A stretch of DNA of 64,000 bases, from assembly GCA_028023455.1 (NCBI GenBank), contig JAQFVV010000182.1, positions 2,170,001 through 2,234,000 of the forward strand, read 5' to 3'. The first letter of the stretch is position 1. The number at the start of each line of letters is the position of its first letter. Below are positions 12,111-24,896 of the stretch, piece after piece. The DNA is from Epiperipatus broadwayi (lineage: Eukaryota; Onychophora; Udeonychophora; Euonychophora; Peripatidae). The translations under genes were made by a program, and so were the position numbers. The notes under the pieces are model-generated. The model did no database searches. It was not told where the DNA came from and was given only the letters and a program-made list of their open reading frames with translations.

Positions 12111-13600
12111 TTTAATTAATAAAAGAGTATGAGAAATAATGTGAATGATACTATGTAATCATCTACCGCTTGCTCATTCACGCACATACTAATGTGTGCA
12201 GTTAATTCATATATGTAAATTAACAATTTGTCATTAGATTAAACTATATTTTTATTGTCTAACTTATTTGAGTAGTTCGAATTCCTTTTTTTTCTCCACT
12301 TCCAAAAGTACAACCATACTTATATATATTTTAGTTTAGTCATAGTAATAGATCTCTCATTGTCTTCTCCCGCTTTGCTAGTGGGCCGGACTAAAATTAA
12401 TTCTCATGTGCCATCACTATTATGTTATTCATTAGGTGTTAGATCTGGGGCTTAGAGAATGGGTTCGAATTCAGGCTGGTCCTTGATCTAAATCTCTGGC
12501 TTGACTGGGTTTCAAGTGGAGACTTTTTCCAACTTGATTGTAGCAGCACTCATAAGAATTTGGCAGCAAATTCCGGTTACAGTTCACTGGAGAGAATTGA
12601 TTAGTATCTATAGTACATCGTACCTAAAGAATGACAGGATAAAAGATCGGCTGTTGCTTTCCAGAGCTCTGTTCCACCAGCTCATCAATGCCATTCCAGT
12701 GCTCTCAAGACCTAGCCTGAGACTGTACTGTGTCAAGGAAGCCTGCTAAATGAACTGACTATAACTGCCTGTTTCAAGCCATGGAACAGTTGAGGTAATC
12801 TCCAATTTGCTGCAAGCCACTGATTCTACCTTACATTGTTTTCTAAATCAATATTGATTTATATTATATATATCTGTAATGTTTATACAACTTAATTTTA
12901 AAATGCGTCTTTTCAAAATTTTCTCTTAAATTTAAAATTATCAATTCTTATAAAAATCACACATTATTTTGATGTGGCAAATTTATCTTAAATTTTTGTT
13001 GGTTTATTTATAATATCGACTTACTGAAACTGCCAATATAAAACTCAATACTTTAAACCTTCTCCCTCTTATTTTCTCCAGTTAAAATCATTTCAGGAAA
13101 CTTATTTCCATTAAATTAATTAATAAAAAAGCTCATTTAGTTTTGTACCTCATATTATAAAGTTATATTTTAAATGATTGAAATTATTTTAAAAGTTAGA
13201 TATCTTGTTATTACCTCCAACTTAAAAGTGCCCTCGTAATTATTTCTGAGAAAATAATATACTTTACTAAATCATTTAAGCAAAATATATCACAATTTCT
13301 GTAAACCAAATACCTTAAAAGAAAATTAGTATTTATAGATTTCATACATATATATTTTTGTTTGTGTCAATAAAATATTAAAATTGTGATGTACAATTTA
13401 TTATGCTGTATGTTGTCAAACTTCACCAGAAGTGAGTTTGATATTCAGTGCCCCGTCTACATTAATTAAAAGACAGACTGATTTTGTAATCTTCGATGAT
13501 AAACTATTTGATAACTCACTAATAAATGAAATATTTGGAAAGTGTGGAAAACAATTTATATTTTAATTTTCATTCTTGCCTTCCGTCCTTATATTATATT
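12111..13600. other. Non-coding stretch with one less AT-rich block
   Basis: The block 12430-12840 is richer in GC and open for 82 codons on the plus strand, but the product resembles nothing I recognise. The B-box-like GGGTTCGAATTCAGG near 12462 lacks a convincing A box, so a SINE origin is possible but not shown. The rest is simple AT-rich DNA. Confidence 0.4.
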
Positions 13601-13654
13601 TTATGATTCATTCATTAACCAAAAGACTTTTTTACGAGGCTCCTCGTCGACATC

Positions 13655-13869
13655 TGACGTCACTCTAACTCTGCAAGTTCTTATGCGAAAATATTCGTTC
13701 GATACATTTTGAATAGGTTTTTAAAAGTTCTGTAAGATGGTGCTCTCTTCCGAATTCTTTTACAAGTAAAAAATAAAAAAAAACTGCATTTAAAGCTAAA
13801 CAAAGAAAGAAGCTTGTCGGTGATTGGCTCTCAGCCAGTTCTCAGCCGACAAAGACATTCTGATTGGCT
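13655..13869 (+). promoter_or_regulatory. Promoter-like patch: CRE, YY1-like box, two CCAAT boxes
   Basis: A perfect palindromic CRE, TGACGTCA, lies at 13655-13662. AAGATGGTGCT at 13734-13744 resembles the YY1 site found at start sites of TATA-less promoters. GATTGGCT (inverted CCAAT box AGCCAATC) occurs at 13822-13829 and 13862-13869, 40 bp apart. The patch also has unusually many CpGs for this window (13630-13860). These elements together suggest a TATA-less, housekeeping-type animal promoter. It lies about 2 kb upstream of the first candidate exon. Direction and start site are inferred, not shown. Confidence 0.35.
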
Positions 13870-13999
13870 GGAAAAAACAAAGAAACCGCCTGATCAAAGA
13901 AAATAAAGAAAAACGCTGAGATTTTCATTTCGAATGTGATTTAAGTATTAAAAAAAGTATAATTTGACAAATTAAAATAATTTTTAAAAAATAAACTAA

Positions 14000-15780
14000 A
14001 AAAACAAAATTATTTTCGAAAAATATCGAAGATTTTTGTAAAAATGTTGAAGATTTAGTAAAAAGAAATATTTACTTTTCTATAACGTAAAAGTCGACCT
14101 TTTTGTTTATATTATAGCTTTTATGTTGCCGAAATTGAATATTTTAGAATAAATAAATAGCAATTTATTTTTGAAAGAACTTTCGTTCTCTTCATGACCT
14201 GAAAAATTAGTAATATACTTTTTATAAACGTATCTGAGTTGAATTTAATATTATAGGCGAATATGTTTTAACAATAGGCTTTGTCTTCAGTTTGTGAGTT
14301 GGCCAATTAAAAGATTTGATTTTTACCTCATACAACCAATAATATAATTAGCGGTTAAAAGGTTAATGGCCTAAGGTTTCTGGGGATTTTCTATTATGTC
14401 AGGGAGCTGATTATTTTAATCGGGAATTTATTTATTATTTTCGTTAATGATATACTATCTATATATTTAAGGTATTATGTATTTATAGTTACAACCATTC
14501 ATTTATTATTATTGTTCTTGCTTTGCTACTTACTCCTCAGGACCTTCGGAAGTTTAAATATGACCAGTCCAACCCACGACTCTCTCTTAAGTATGGACAT
14601 TTTTTAGTCAGAAGCTTTTCCGGGCAATGCCATTAAGATGTGTATGGGAAGTCCAGCAGATCAAATCTATTATTATTATTATTCAGACATGTTTTGGCTG
14701 GAGAACCAGCATTTCTCATCATCTACCTGTATATACCAGGGATTTCTTTTAGCAAAGCTACCCAGAGGTTAGTAGCAGACCTCATTTATTCTTTTGTTGT
14801 AATCTTTAATATCATACTGCCTTTATCATTCTGTGTATATATTTATTTACAAACCTGAAATGCTCTCTGCCGTGATTGCACATCCTTCACAAACCAATCC
14901 CGTTAATTAGTTAAATATGATTATCTAATTTATTTAAAATGAACTATCTTGCTTTCCACACCCAGTTTAGACAACTGATTTAAATGTAATAGTGTTTTAA
15001 ATACACATCGATCATGTCTTGTTATATATAGAATAAATTTATTTGTAATTTCTTAAAGAGGGCTAATAATATTCTATTGCTGATTGGTTCTTGGCAGACC
15101 AATTAACAAATTTTACATTGTTATCAAAGCCGCATCAAAATTCAAGAAATATAATAACCTAGTTGTATAAACATAACTCGACTTATTTTGTATAACAATA
15201 ACCAATTCCTTAATAAATTCCTGCAATATTATTATTTTAAATTAGCTTAGTTTGTCATCACTCCGAATCTAATATTAATTACCCTAGTTATTTATATTTC
15301 TTTGATTTAAATTCATTTCTTTGTAATGTTTCCAGAAAGAACTACAATTATTACGGTTCAAACCATTAGTAATCGATATCAAATCACATCTGTACAGTTC
15401 TGCAATCGTCAGAATTCATTCAATCATTAATTTCTCATATAAACCCATTATTATTTTTGAGTCTTTTTGTGAACCGTGACCTCCAGCTGGGACGGAATAA
15501 AACTAACGACTGCTAGTGTCATCACAAACATCCATTAGTCAGCGAGGCAATAGTTCAGGCAAATAGGTTAGGATTCACCCTTGCCCTGACATCTGGTATC
15601 TTGCGCATGGTTGGATTCAAGGTACTTTTGCTTGGATTATTGGTCTTGTTGAATGAATACACGATTTTGACCGGCACACAGTGCTACTTTTTTTTTTTCT
15701 GGTAATATTAATAAATATATTTTGCTTTAAAGTGTAAAAAGAGTGGAATGTGGTTATTATATGATGAATCTTTTTCTTTG
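14000..15780. other. Non-coding stretch, possible first intron or 5' flank
   Basis: No supportable gene. A GC-richer patch at 14540-14870 and another at 15480-15690 are short. The second shares motifs with 2650-2690 and 3520-3550, suggesting an old dispersed repeat. Confidence 0.4.
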
Positions 15781-15812
15781 AGATTTGTCAACTTTTGGGG
15801 TACAAGATAAAA

Positions 15813-15868
15813 ATGAAGAATTCTTATGCGAATACTTTTGGAGATTCTGAAGCTATGGATTATCTCAG
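15813..15868 (+). CDS. Candidate exon with strong 5' splice site, gene unknown
   Basis: The sequence before 15869 ends CTCAG and is followed by GTAAGAAG, a near-consensus 5' splice site. ATGs occur at 15813, 15826 and 15855. If spliced to 26560, the frame of the ATG at 15826 stays open through that exon (MRILLEILKLWIIS, then DCLTKIMPSNNSVENK). The ATG at 15813 would hit a stop inside the next exon. It could equally be a 5' UTR exon with translation starting at 26577. No protein family is recognised. Confidence 0.25.
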
Positions 15869-17414
15869 GTAAGAAGTATTATATATGGTTTGAAAGATAA
15901 TTTTGTGAGGAATACCAAGAAATTATCAATGAAGATGTAATTTAAACTTAGTTAATGATAAATTAGAAATTATGAACAAACAATAAAGTAATAATTATGT
16001 TGGATGTTGAAATTTTTTTTTCCTTATTTTTTAAATGGTTATCACTATTTGTCTTATCTATGTAATAGTGTGTGTATCCATTTAATCATAATATATCTTG
16101 CTGTATGTTTCTTTTTAACTATAAAATGAGAATTGTTTTTTCTCTGCAATTTATTAGTAAGATTATTTTATGAAATGGCTGACTTCAAAATAATTTATTA
16201 AAATAATTATTGTATCATTACCCAAAACATTTCATGAATTGTCTAGGCTTAGTGGAATTATGGTTACTCTCTTATTTTTGAACTCATTTGAAATTAAATT
16301 TTTGAAAGAAAAAAGAAGTCGAATAAAAAATGTTATTTTTTTTTTTAGATTACAAAAAAAAAAAAAAAAGACACGATGACTAAATAAGTTCATACAATTT
16401 AAAAGAAATGCTTGGTTTGCCATTATAGGACTAATAAAGAGTGCTTCAAGAGAAATAAATAGTGGCTGACATCAGAAAATAAAATAAAATTTTTGTCTTT
16501 GTTATTAAATTATGGATTTTATTTTTTGTTTACTTTTTTTTTTGTAAAGCATATAACAAAGCAATAGATGTTGAGACAGTGGTTGTAATGTTACTGTGTT
16601 TATAAAATTAAAGAAGATAAAATTTAAATTGTGAACAGAATTTGGATTCTTTTTTAAAAAAAGGAAGTTTGTAATGAAAAAGTAAAGATTTATTGTTGTT
16701 TTTCACTTGTGAAGTTTTATAATCCCTGCCCAGTAGTTGTACTATGAACTGTACTATGAACTAAAAAATTAAAATTTCTTGATTAGTCTAATTTTTTTAT
16801 TTTTATTTATGGTTATTTCTGGTTTTAAAATTAGTTTTGTGTATGTATGGAGGGAAGGGACTATCCAATCAATTTTTTAAATAAATATAGAATATGTTTA
16901 TGCAGTAAATTAAAATTAAGTTATTATATACTGACATTTTATATTTATGTTTCCAGCAGAATCTGTATGTTTTAAAATCATGGGTGATTTATGATAAGGG
17001 AGATATATATTAAGTGTGTCCTTGAATTATTGTTAATCCAGAGAAGCTGAGTAAGGTTGGAAATAAGCATAATACATTCATTATTATGTTTATTAGTAAA
17101 ATCTTCAGGGTTAAACTTTCAATAGAATTTACTCAGGAAATCATAATGATTGTAGTTGGGTAATTTATTCAGACTTAATTATAATAATGAAAAGATTTCA
17201 TATATTTACAGACATTAGTTAACTTAGATATGTAGAAAAACTGATTTGATATGAGAACATTGTCTCAGAAAATCCTTTGAAACAGGATGATTTTTCTGTT
17301 TGTGATAAACAAAGTTTCTCCCTATACAGTATTTTATTTAAAAGAAAGAATTTATTTTCTGAGGTACTCAAGTTAATAGATATATTTTAAATTTGTTGGA
17401 ATTGTTCATTTAGG
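15869..17414. other. AT-rich DNA, possible intron, nothing recognised
   Basis: No repeat family or gene recognised. Long T and A runs occur at 16010-16030 and 16330-16370. Confidence 0.5.
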
Positions 17415-17880
17415 GTAATTGTTATAACAGGCAAATCTCATTATACGTATTGTCACACACTGCAAGCTAGAGTAATCAATGGATGCCAGAAGGCTTGTGC
17501 ATAAAATCCCCAGCATAGTGCCTACTCATCCAATATCCCAAGACTAGTTTCTGGCTTGTGGCCTTCGTCAGCAAGAAGTCTTGGATCTGAGAGCACTGTA
17601 CCTAGAAACTAAACTAGTCTTGGGGATATTGGATGAGTAGGCACTAGATAGATGCAATGCTTTCAGATCCAAGGCTCATCACTGGTGAAGGCCTCAAGCC
17701 AGAAACTAATCTGGGGATATTGGATGAATAGGCACTATGATGGGGGATTTTATGCACAAGCCTTCTGGCATCCATTGATTACTCTAGCTTGCAGTATGTG
17801 GCAATACGTTAGTGAGTTTTGCCGGTTTTAATAACAGTTATAAGCAAGCATAAGAAATGGTGATCATATGATGTTTATGG
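17415..17880. repeat. Family A foldback repeat, copy at 17.4 kb
   Basis: Long imperfect inverted repeat. The left arm carries AACAGGCAAA, then CACTGCAAGC, GGATGCCAGAAGGC and CCTACTCATCCAATATCCC. The same blocks return as reverse complements in the right arm, which ends CAAGCATAAGAAATGGTGATCA. Extra copies of the block GGGGATATTGGATGA.TAGG lie at the centre. Both arms contain the hammerhead region: the left has an intact core on the minus strand (17536-17577), the right a mutated one on the plus strand. No transposase or target duplication was identified. Confidence 0.85.
17536..17577 (-). ncRNA. Hammerhead ribozyme motif, family A (core intact, weak stem I)
   Basis: Minus strand: CTGACGA core, stem II GGC/GCC closing CACAA, then GAA, palindromic ACTAGT, and cleavage triplet GTC. 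Stem I here is weak (TTCTTG against TTGGGA). As in all family A copies, an A·A pair sits at the base of stem II, which could lower activity. Confidence 0.5.
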
Positions 17881-18291
17881 TAATTGTTGTAATCAATCAT
17901 GTCAAATCAGAGCTGATATTAAAGTGAATGTATTATAATTATGCTATTCTCAAAATAATATGCTAAATACAGAAAGTAAAATCAGTAAGATTTGAATTTT
18001 TATCAGGTATGATTCAATGTCTTAATTTTGATGCAGGACTTATGGCCTTATACCACTTTTTTAAAAATTGTGAATAATGCTTCCATTTTACATTATAGTC
18101 CTGCAAAATCTGAGTTCAAATCCTTTCAGTTGCATTAAGTTCAGCATAGACAATGTACTTGTATTTAAATAATTTATTATTTATAAATTCATCAGTAGTT
18201 TTGGAAGGAAATGTGAAATTAAAGTTTTATTAATAAAATCTAACAAAAAAAATATTTTGCAGATCGTTTCTTTCAGCAATTAATCTATTTA

Positions 18292-19909
18292 CACCTGGGT
18301 CTCATTTTATGCGGTAGATAGGTTTCTCAGAAAATGTGCACAAAAGAAATCTCACAAAAATAGACAACTTATCTTGAAAAATGGGGGATAGGTTACTGTA
18401 ATTTTCGAAAATTGCATAAAAGCAAAGCAACAACGTAAAATTACTTTAAAATTTGCATAAAAAAAAATAAAATAAAATATGACAATAAAAAATTTTAAAT
18501 TTGAAAAAAATTGATACAAGACAAACTTTTTTTACTTTTTTTATTAACTACAGTATTTTATTTTATTCAAAACAATATATTTTTATGCATAATTTACATT
18601 TTTTTCATACATGTGCGGTCTTTCAATCATTATTGCTATTTGAGACATCAGATTCATCATGATGTGATGTGAGGTGAGGTACTGTAGCTTCTCCTTAAAT
18701 GAAGTCAAGAGGAAATACAACTAAAACATTTTCCCATCGCTGTTGATCCTTCCCATTTCGCTAAGCGATCTAAAATTGAAATTTTTGTTTCCAAAGAAAT
18801 TCATTTTCTTGGGTGTTTTTTCCTCTCCATTTGGATAAACTAAAAGTTTAAAATAAAAATAAGAACTTAGACTTATGATAATAAAAAGACACCGACTCAC
18901 CATTGTTGGGCAAAATTTAATTAAAGCTAACAATTAAAAATTAAATCCTTATTTTTGTCATTAATTTTTTAATTTTCAATTCCGTTTAAAAATCAAATTT
19001 CATCGTTTCACATCACATTAATTTTAGATCACGTAACGTAATTTTTAAATTGTTAATTACAATTAAACATATTTTAATTGTCAAATTTAATTGTGTCCAC
19101 TGCCGTTACTCACCTTTTAAAAATAAACTTGCGGACACTATATGATTAATTGATTACGTACTCTTTTTATAAAAAGCAAAAATAGAACGTGATTTAAAAT
19201 GCAAGAACAACAACAACATACATAGTATTTTTCATCTATAACGTTTGAACAGATTTACATTATAGTCTTGTAAAATTTATTACTTGCGGACACTAAATGA
19301 TTAATTGATTACGTCCTCTTTTTATAAAAAGCAAAAATAGAACGTGATTTAAAATGCAAGAACAACATACATAGTATTTTTCATCTATAATGTTTGAACA
19401 GATTTACATTATAGTCTTGTAAAATTTATTACTTGCGGACACTAAATGATTAATTGATTACATACTCTTTTTAAAATGCAAAAATAGAACGTGATTTAAA
19501 GTGCAAAAACAACAACATACATAGTATAGGCATCTATAACGTTTGAACAGATTTACATTATAATCTTTTAAAATTTAATGTGTGTTATAAAATGGGGAAA
19601 ACCTAATTTTAAGTGAATTTTGAACTTTTTTATTGCATAAAATCTATTACAATACTATTATAAAGCGCTGAAAATATTGAAATTATTAGATGGAAGTCGA
19701 ACTCCAATAATGCGCTTTTACTTTAAATATGACGTGGGTGCGTGAAATTTATAATATTTAAAGTAATAGCGCATTATCGGAGCTCGACTTCTGATCTAAT
19801 ACCTTTTATCGCATAAAAGAAAACCGCATACAAAGATATTAAAAAGAAACATGAATCGCATAACTTCAAAATCGCATTAAATAAATCCACATAAAATGAG
19901 ACCCAGGTG
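18292..19909. mobile_element. TA-flanked TIR element (Tc1/mariner/pogo type), copy 1
   Basis: Starts CACCTGGGTCTCATTTTA at 18292, ends with its reverse complement TAAAATGAGACCCAGGTG at 19909, and is flanked by TA on both sides. Length is 1618 bp, without a recognisable transposase, so it is non-autonomous or too decayed. Homologous to 61251-62426 along most of its length. Differences from that copy include a triplicated block at 19127-19575 and extra sequence near 18655-18710 that resembles a LINE tail (ATGATGTGATGTGA). A subterminal palindrome near 19696-19790 (GTCGAACTCC...GGAGCTCGAC) is shared by both copies. Confidence 0.85.
19127..19575. repeat. Tandem triplication (about 150-bp units) inside the TIR element
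   Basis: Units start at 19127, 19282 and 19431, each with ACTTGCGGACACTA.ATGATTA near its head and CATCTATAA.GTTTGAACAG further in. The copy at 61251-62426 has a single unit, so the expansion happened in this copy after the two diverged. Confidence 0.85.
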
Positions 19910-21080
19910 TACATTGATAACTCCTAAGCCGAGTATATTTATTTTTTTCCAGCCTCCTTGTAGTTTAACAATAGACGGAGTAGATGGAATATTCTATAAT
20001 CTTAAAAAATTAAAGCTATTGTAATTTCTTTATGAAAAACTGAGTCTAACTTGCTATCTAATTTTGCAAGACACTGACAATTAACTTATAATCATAATTT
20101 TGAAAATAGAAAAACAAAAATAATATCAGTATCCGGAAAAAAAATCAGTTTTTTAAAACTAATCCAGTTATTTTAGTTTAATAAAATAATTTTTGGGTTT
20201 AAACTGTTTTTTTTTTTTTTTGGCATTAATGTTACTATGACAAAATAGAATCCTGCTTATTATATTTAATATTGTGAGACATTATGTATTAAAAAGCTTA
20301 ATTAACCATGTTTTAGTATTTTCTAATGTTAACAGTTATTAAATCTGAATATAGGAAATAATAAAATATACAAATATAATATTATATATACATAGAATAA
20401 AAAATAAAATATATTTGGAAATAAATTAAATTAAAAAAGAAAACATTAATGTATAATTAAAGTGAATAGATAGTAATATCAAATGCAAAAGTACTTTTTA
20501 GATAAAAAAAAAAGTTAAGCATTAGCACTTGCCTTAAATACTTTGACTAAAAAAACATTAGTTTAGAAGTCCTTTTCATTCCCCAGTTTAATTTGGGGTT
20601 CAAAGTAACTAAATCAAGGGGAATGGGGATTTTCTCTACGCTAGCTAAAGATTGCTTGAACAGTAAGAAATTGTCCAATAGTGGGATTAATTTAGGATTT
20701 TTTCAATTTTTTGCTTTTTCATTATAAATTGACATTTGCAATACCAAAGTTTTATTGAAAAACAATTTTTGAATATGGAGTTGCACTAATACTTGTAGAA
20801 AAGTTGACTCATATTTTGAGGTTGCAAAATCAAACAATTTTTTCTCCATTTGATTTAATTAAAATTCAGTGATATTCATTTACTTTTGGATCAAACATAT
20901 AAGAAAGAAAATGATCTCCAGTTATAGCTATATTATATTTGTTTACAAATTTCTTATTAATTTTTTTATCTCATGTCATATCCATGTTGTTTCCATTGAT
21001 ACACAACATGAGCATTGGAACAAGTTTTTATATTTCATCAAGAGTCTCAGTGATAGACTTTAAAATTCAAATTATATCTT
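19910..21080. other. AT-rich DNA, nothing supportable
   Basis: No gene. Between 20590 and 20660 several short GGGG/CCCC blocks (CCCCAG..TTTGGGG..AAGGGGAATGGGG) could form small hairpins, but no known element is evident. Confidence 0.45.
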
Positions 21081-21159
21081 GAATATTTCTTTTAGGGGAT
21101 AGTGCTGACCAATGTCCATGGATTACAACTTATTTTTCATTTCTAGTGTTCAAAATTCT

Positions 21160-21890
21160 TATGAACTCGCAAATAGTAAATTATTATTATTTCTATTATT
21201 ACCAAGTTTGTTATAATTATCTAGACATTCTTCTAAACTATTATACCCTGTTTCAACTAGCAAAAAGTTTTGGAGCAACTGATTGGGTGAAGAGATCATT
21301 TGTAAACTTGTTTTGAAAATATTTTAACATCATGGGTAACATGTTTTTCATATTTGGAAATAGAGTCATTAGCTAAAAGATTCAAAAGATGTGGAACATA
21401 GTCATATATTATCATATTTATGCTTTTGCAGTTAGTTACAAGTCACACATTGAAATATTAGGTGCATTTTTTCTCAAATTTTTTTTTTTTTGATATTAGA
21501 TACTTGTCTTTACAGTATCTACCAAATGCCTATTCTTTGTTTTAGTTGTTGCTATTACACTATTTTTTATTAGGGATATTTGACCATTCACTGATCTCTA
21601 TGCAAATACTTATTTTTTTTAACACTGAAGAATGCTTGTTTTTTTTGTAGTGTCCCATAAAAAAATCTTTAATAATCAGGATGCACATTGGTATTAGCTA
21701 AATAAGTTGTGGGTTTTCCGCACTACCCAATTGAGCTTCTTGTAAATCTAATGAATCTTTCTGTTCAGATATAGTTTTTAGAATTAATAAATCCAATGAA
21801 GATGAAAGCATTTCTTTTTTTCCTTGAAAGGGGATACGGTGATAATATTTCTATGCTTGTTGATTTGCTGCTTCTAAATGAGACCATAGT
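21160..21890 (-). pseudogene. Probable hAT-type transposase relic
   Basis: Conceptual minus-strand reading with stops gives, in order, a Leu-rich stretch with LEAANQQA, then SSSLDLLILKTISEQKDS. Further on it gives YDYVPHLLNLLANDSISK and YEKHVTHDVKIFSKQVYK. The last two resemble the C..H.LNLL..D block and following segment of hAT transposases, which precede the catalytic region. Several stops and frameshifts are present, and no terminal repeats could be paired. It might instead belong to another domesticated-looking DNA transposon. Confidence 0.35.
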
Positions 21891-21954
21891 AAAAAAATAA
21901 TATCTATAGTAAAGGTTTATAAACTTATATCTCCTAAAATAATATTTTATAGAG

Positions 21955-22200
21955 CAGGGATGGCCAACTTTTGTGTTCATAGGATCTTTTTATTTTTAAA
22001 ATGTGTTGCGATCGACTTGTCATACGCGATCGACTTTTTGTTAGGCATAGTCTAAGTGGAGGGAGATGTGAAATACATAAAAATTTTATATATCTATCTA
22101 GTAAAAAATAATTATTTAATGGACCAAAAAACTCGTGTCCGGGGGAATTAAAGCAACATGAGTAATTATTAAAAATATTTATTAATTCAAAAGTCAAGAT
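21955..22200 (+). mobile_element. Solo hAT-like terminal region
   Basis: CAGGGATGGCCAACTTTTG at 21955 matches the start of hAT ends in this window (CAGTGGTGGCCAAACGTTT at 58017; CAGGAATGTCC on the minus strand at 32875). It is followed by repeated GCGATCGACTT blocks typical of subterminal repeats. The opposite end was not found, so only a fragment is claimed. Confidence 0.5.
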
Positions 22201-24189
22201 TTAAAATATTATTTTCAATACTGATACAACTTATTGGACTTCACCTATATAGAATTGAAAAAAAATTTAGAACAAAAACAAAAATAACAAAAAAACTTGA
22301 AATCTTGACTTAATTTGTTTCACTCGTTACCCAACAACAAATTATACTCTTTAATTTTTTTTGTTGAAAAATTTATTGACCTCTGTAAAATGATATGAAA
22401 AGTAAGATTGTTTGGATTTGAATACAGTGAAATAATATTTAGGGTTTAATGAAAGTGTTACTTGTATACAGTGACTCTTAAAATTGAGTGTACTCATGTA
22501 ATTAAACTACAAACTTTTATGATTATTCAAAGGAAAATAATTTATTTACAAAATACATTGTCATTTCAAACTGTTTTATTGATTCTATATATTATTAAAA
22601 AAAAAGGCAATGTTAGACATCTTATTCGATGAATCCATTTATTTAATAATCTGCAGCTTGCACAAAATTGAACATACACTTGGTATTATTTTCATATCTC
22701 AAGTGATAAACTGTAAAACATGGATACTTATACACTATACTAATTTGCCATTCAATGCAATTTAATAGCAAACTTTTCTCATCAAAGCAAATATTTAAAA
22801 TTATAGATTCTTGGAAAATCATATCTTACGATTCAAGAGATTGCAAATAAATTTAATTATGAGAGAAAGAAATGAAATAAAGATGATATAAGTTGAAAAT
22901 CCATATAAATAACAGGTAAAACAAATGCTATGAAACCCACACTAAAGGTAAAGATTTTGCATCCAAGATGAGTAAATCTCTTTGGATTGGACTATAATTG
23001 TACTTAGAGATTTAGAAAAACATGTCGGGATGCAAATCTAGAAAAAAATTAATAATAGATTTGCAAAAATATATACATTAACCTATATATATATTTTAAT
23101 GTTTTCTTGAAATAGATTGTATTTAGTGATCAAAATTTTTTTAACAATTTATCTAATTCCTCAAATCATTAAAACAATCTACAGGCCAATTTAAATTTTT
23201 TTTTGCAAGTATCAACTTTTTTTGTTTTTCTTATTTTTGTTTGTCTCTGGCTTCTTTCTGAATCTATATTTGCAATAATTTGTTTTTCTGTGTTCTAACA
23301 ACAATTATATTCAAAAAACATTTTATACTAATATTAGATATAGAATTTGCAGTAAAGCTTGTATATATTACATACTTCTATATGGATTTCATAGCATTTG
23401 TAAAACTAACCTTCTTTGTCTTGAATTTATGTTTTTTTTTTTTTTTAAATATTTCATTTTTTTTATAAAAATTATTTGCATTTTTTTGAATCAAAAAATA
23501 TGATTTCCAAAAAATTAGATTTTTAAGAGTGAATTGCCTTGATGTAAATTGTGTTTTTCAATAGTCATAATTTTTTTTGCACTGATTTTGTTTTTGATAT
23601 AATCAGAATAATCACTGAACAATGACAAGTTAGTAGAGTATACAAGTATCTACACTTTATAATTTATTATCTTGAGATATAAAGTCAATATGAATTGTAC
23701 AATCATTTTTGTGTTCCATATAAATATAGGATTTTGTTAGCAGCTACTTTTAGCTAGAGAGTAAAGCAAGTCATATTTCATAACTATTTTTTTAATGGTC
23801 AATAGACAATTTGACAAATCTATTTGAAATTACTTTCTAACTAAAAATAAACAAATAAAGCATATCTGGGAATTCGTCATCTATCTGAGAGTCTACTGAA
23901 TTTATAGTAATACTGGTTTTTATTGTTTTGCGATTGTATAATATTGGAAGACAATTGTAGTCTTTATTTTTTCTTTTCCTGTAATTTTTTGATTATTCAC
24001 AGTTATTAATTTAATGCTATCTTCATTAATAATTAATAAAATAATTGTTTTGACCATGGTTTTTAATTTGGACTTATTTGTAATTTAAATTCTGAAGAAA
24101 CTGATTTTCAAATATAGTATAAACTTATAGGAATTAAGGATATAATTTTTATAATAGTATTTAAGTTGGTGGAGGATATATATATTATA
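22201..24189. other. AT-rich DNA, possible intron, nothing recognised
   Basis: No gene, transposon end or tandem repeat found. Only simple sequence. Confidence 0.5.
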
Positions 24190-24890
24190 TAAATACAATT
24201 TATCCAAAACACTAACACATTTTAGCAAAACCCTTTATTTGTACATATATACATACACCTATGTTTTGACTGTCCTGCATTCTTCAGAGCCAATTTACTT
24301 TAATCTCTTAAAAAACAAAAAAACAAGTTAAAAACTCGCTAACGCTTGTATTTATGTCAACAGGTGGTGTTTTACCAAAAACACCGTCAAGCGTATGTTT
24401 ACATAAACGTCAGAGCATGCATTCATTATCTCTAACTTTAATTCCACTTTCAGATCATGATTTCAAGCTATTTGCTATCATCAGTGAAAGACAGGAATTT
24501 TAGAAACTAGATCTAAACACAAAGTCTGAGCGTTTATGAAACAGTTTTTATTCAGCTTGCAAGCGTGAATCCCTTAGACACGTAATGTCTTCAAATTTAA
24601 TCTCTTAAATAAGTCAATTATTTTATATAGCACAATGTTTCTTACAAACTAATATTTAAACAGCATTAATAAACTGTTGCACATGCATTTTGGATTTTAA
24701 CTATAAAATGAATGAATACTTAAAAAAAAAAATGCTTTTAAACGTAGGTGTATGTATATATGTACAAATAAAGGGTTTTGCTAAAAAGTGTTTGAAGTAG
24801 TTTGGTAAATTTTATTTACATAAGATATTACAGCAAAATAAATAAAAGATTGATTTTGGTATATATATTACTATTCTATAATAAATTCTG
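24190..24890. repeat. Family C inverted-repeat element
   Basis: Arms of about 70 bp or more (24190-24262 and 24738-24830) are reverse complements. They share TAGCAAAACCCTTTATTTG and CATATATACATACACCTA against TAGGTGTATGTATATATG and CAAATAAAGGGTTTTGC, around a loop of about 480 bp. Part of the right arm recurs at 44950-45110 (AACGTAGGTGTATG, TTTTGCTAAAAAGTGTTTG), so this is a dispersed family. No coding capacity. Family A follows directly at 24897. Confidence 0.75.
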
Positions 24891-24896
24891 TGTTTA

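Noticed and set aside
12501-12749. 82-codon open frame as a gene
   Set aside because: No family resemblance, no splice or promoter context, and its length is unremarkable for a locally less AT-rich block.
14640-14858. 72-codon open frame
   Set aside because: Hydrophobic composition reflects T-rich DNA, with a TATTATTATT repeat in the coding part and no supporting context.
19696-19790. Palindrome as a hairpin terminator or regulatory RNA
   Set aside because: It is shared by both copies of the TIR element and is better explained as an internal part of that element.
24250-24290. Hammerhead-like text in family C (CTGAAGAATGCAGGACAGTC, then AAAAC)
   Set aside because: It has a CTGAAGA and a GAAAC-like block (GTCGAAACG in the 44.95 kb copy), but no stem II can be drawn between them and no cleavage triplet is placed correctly. 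Kept as a plain repeat.
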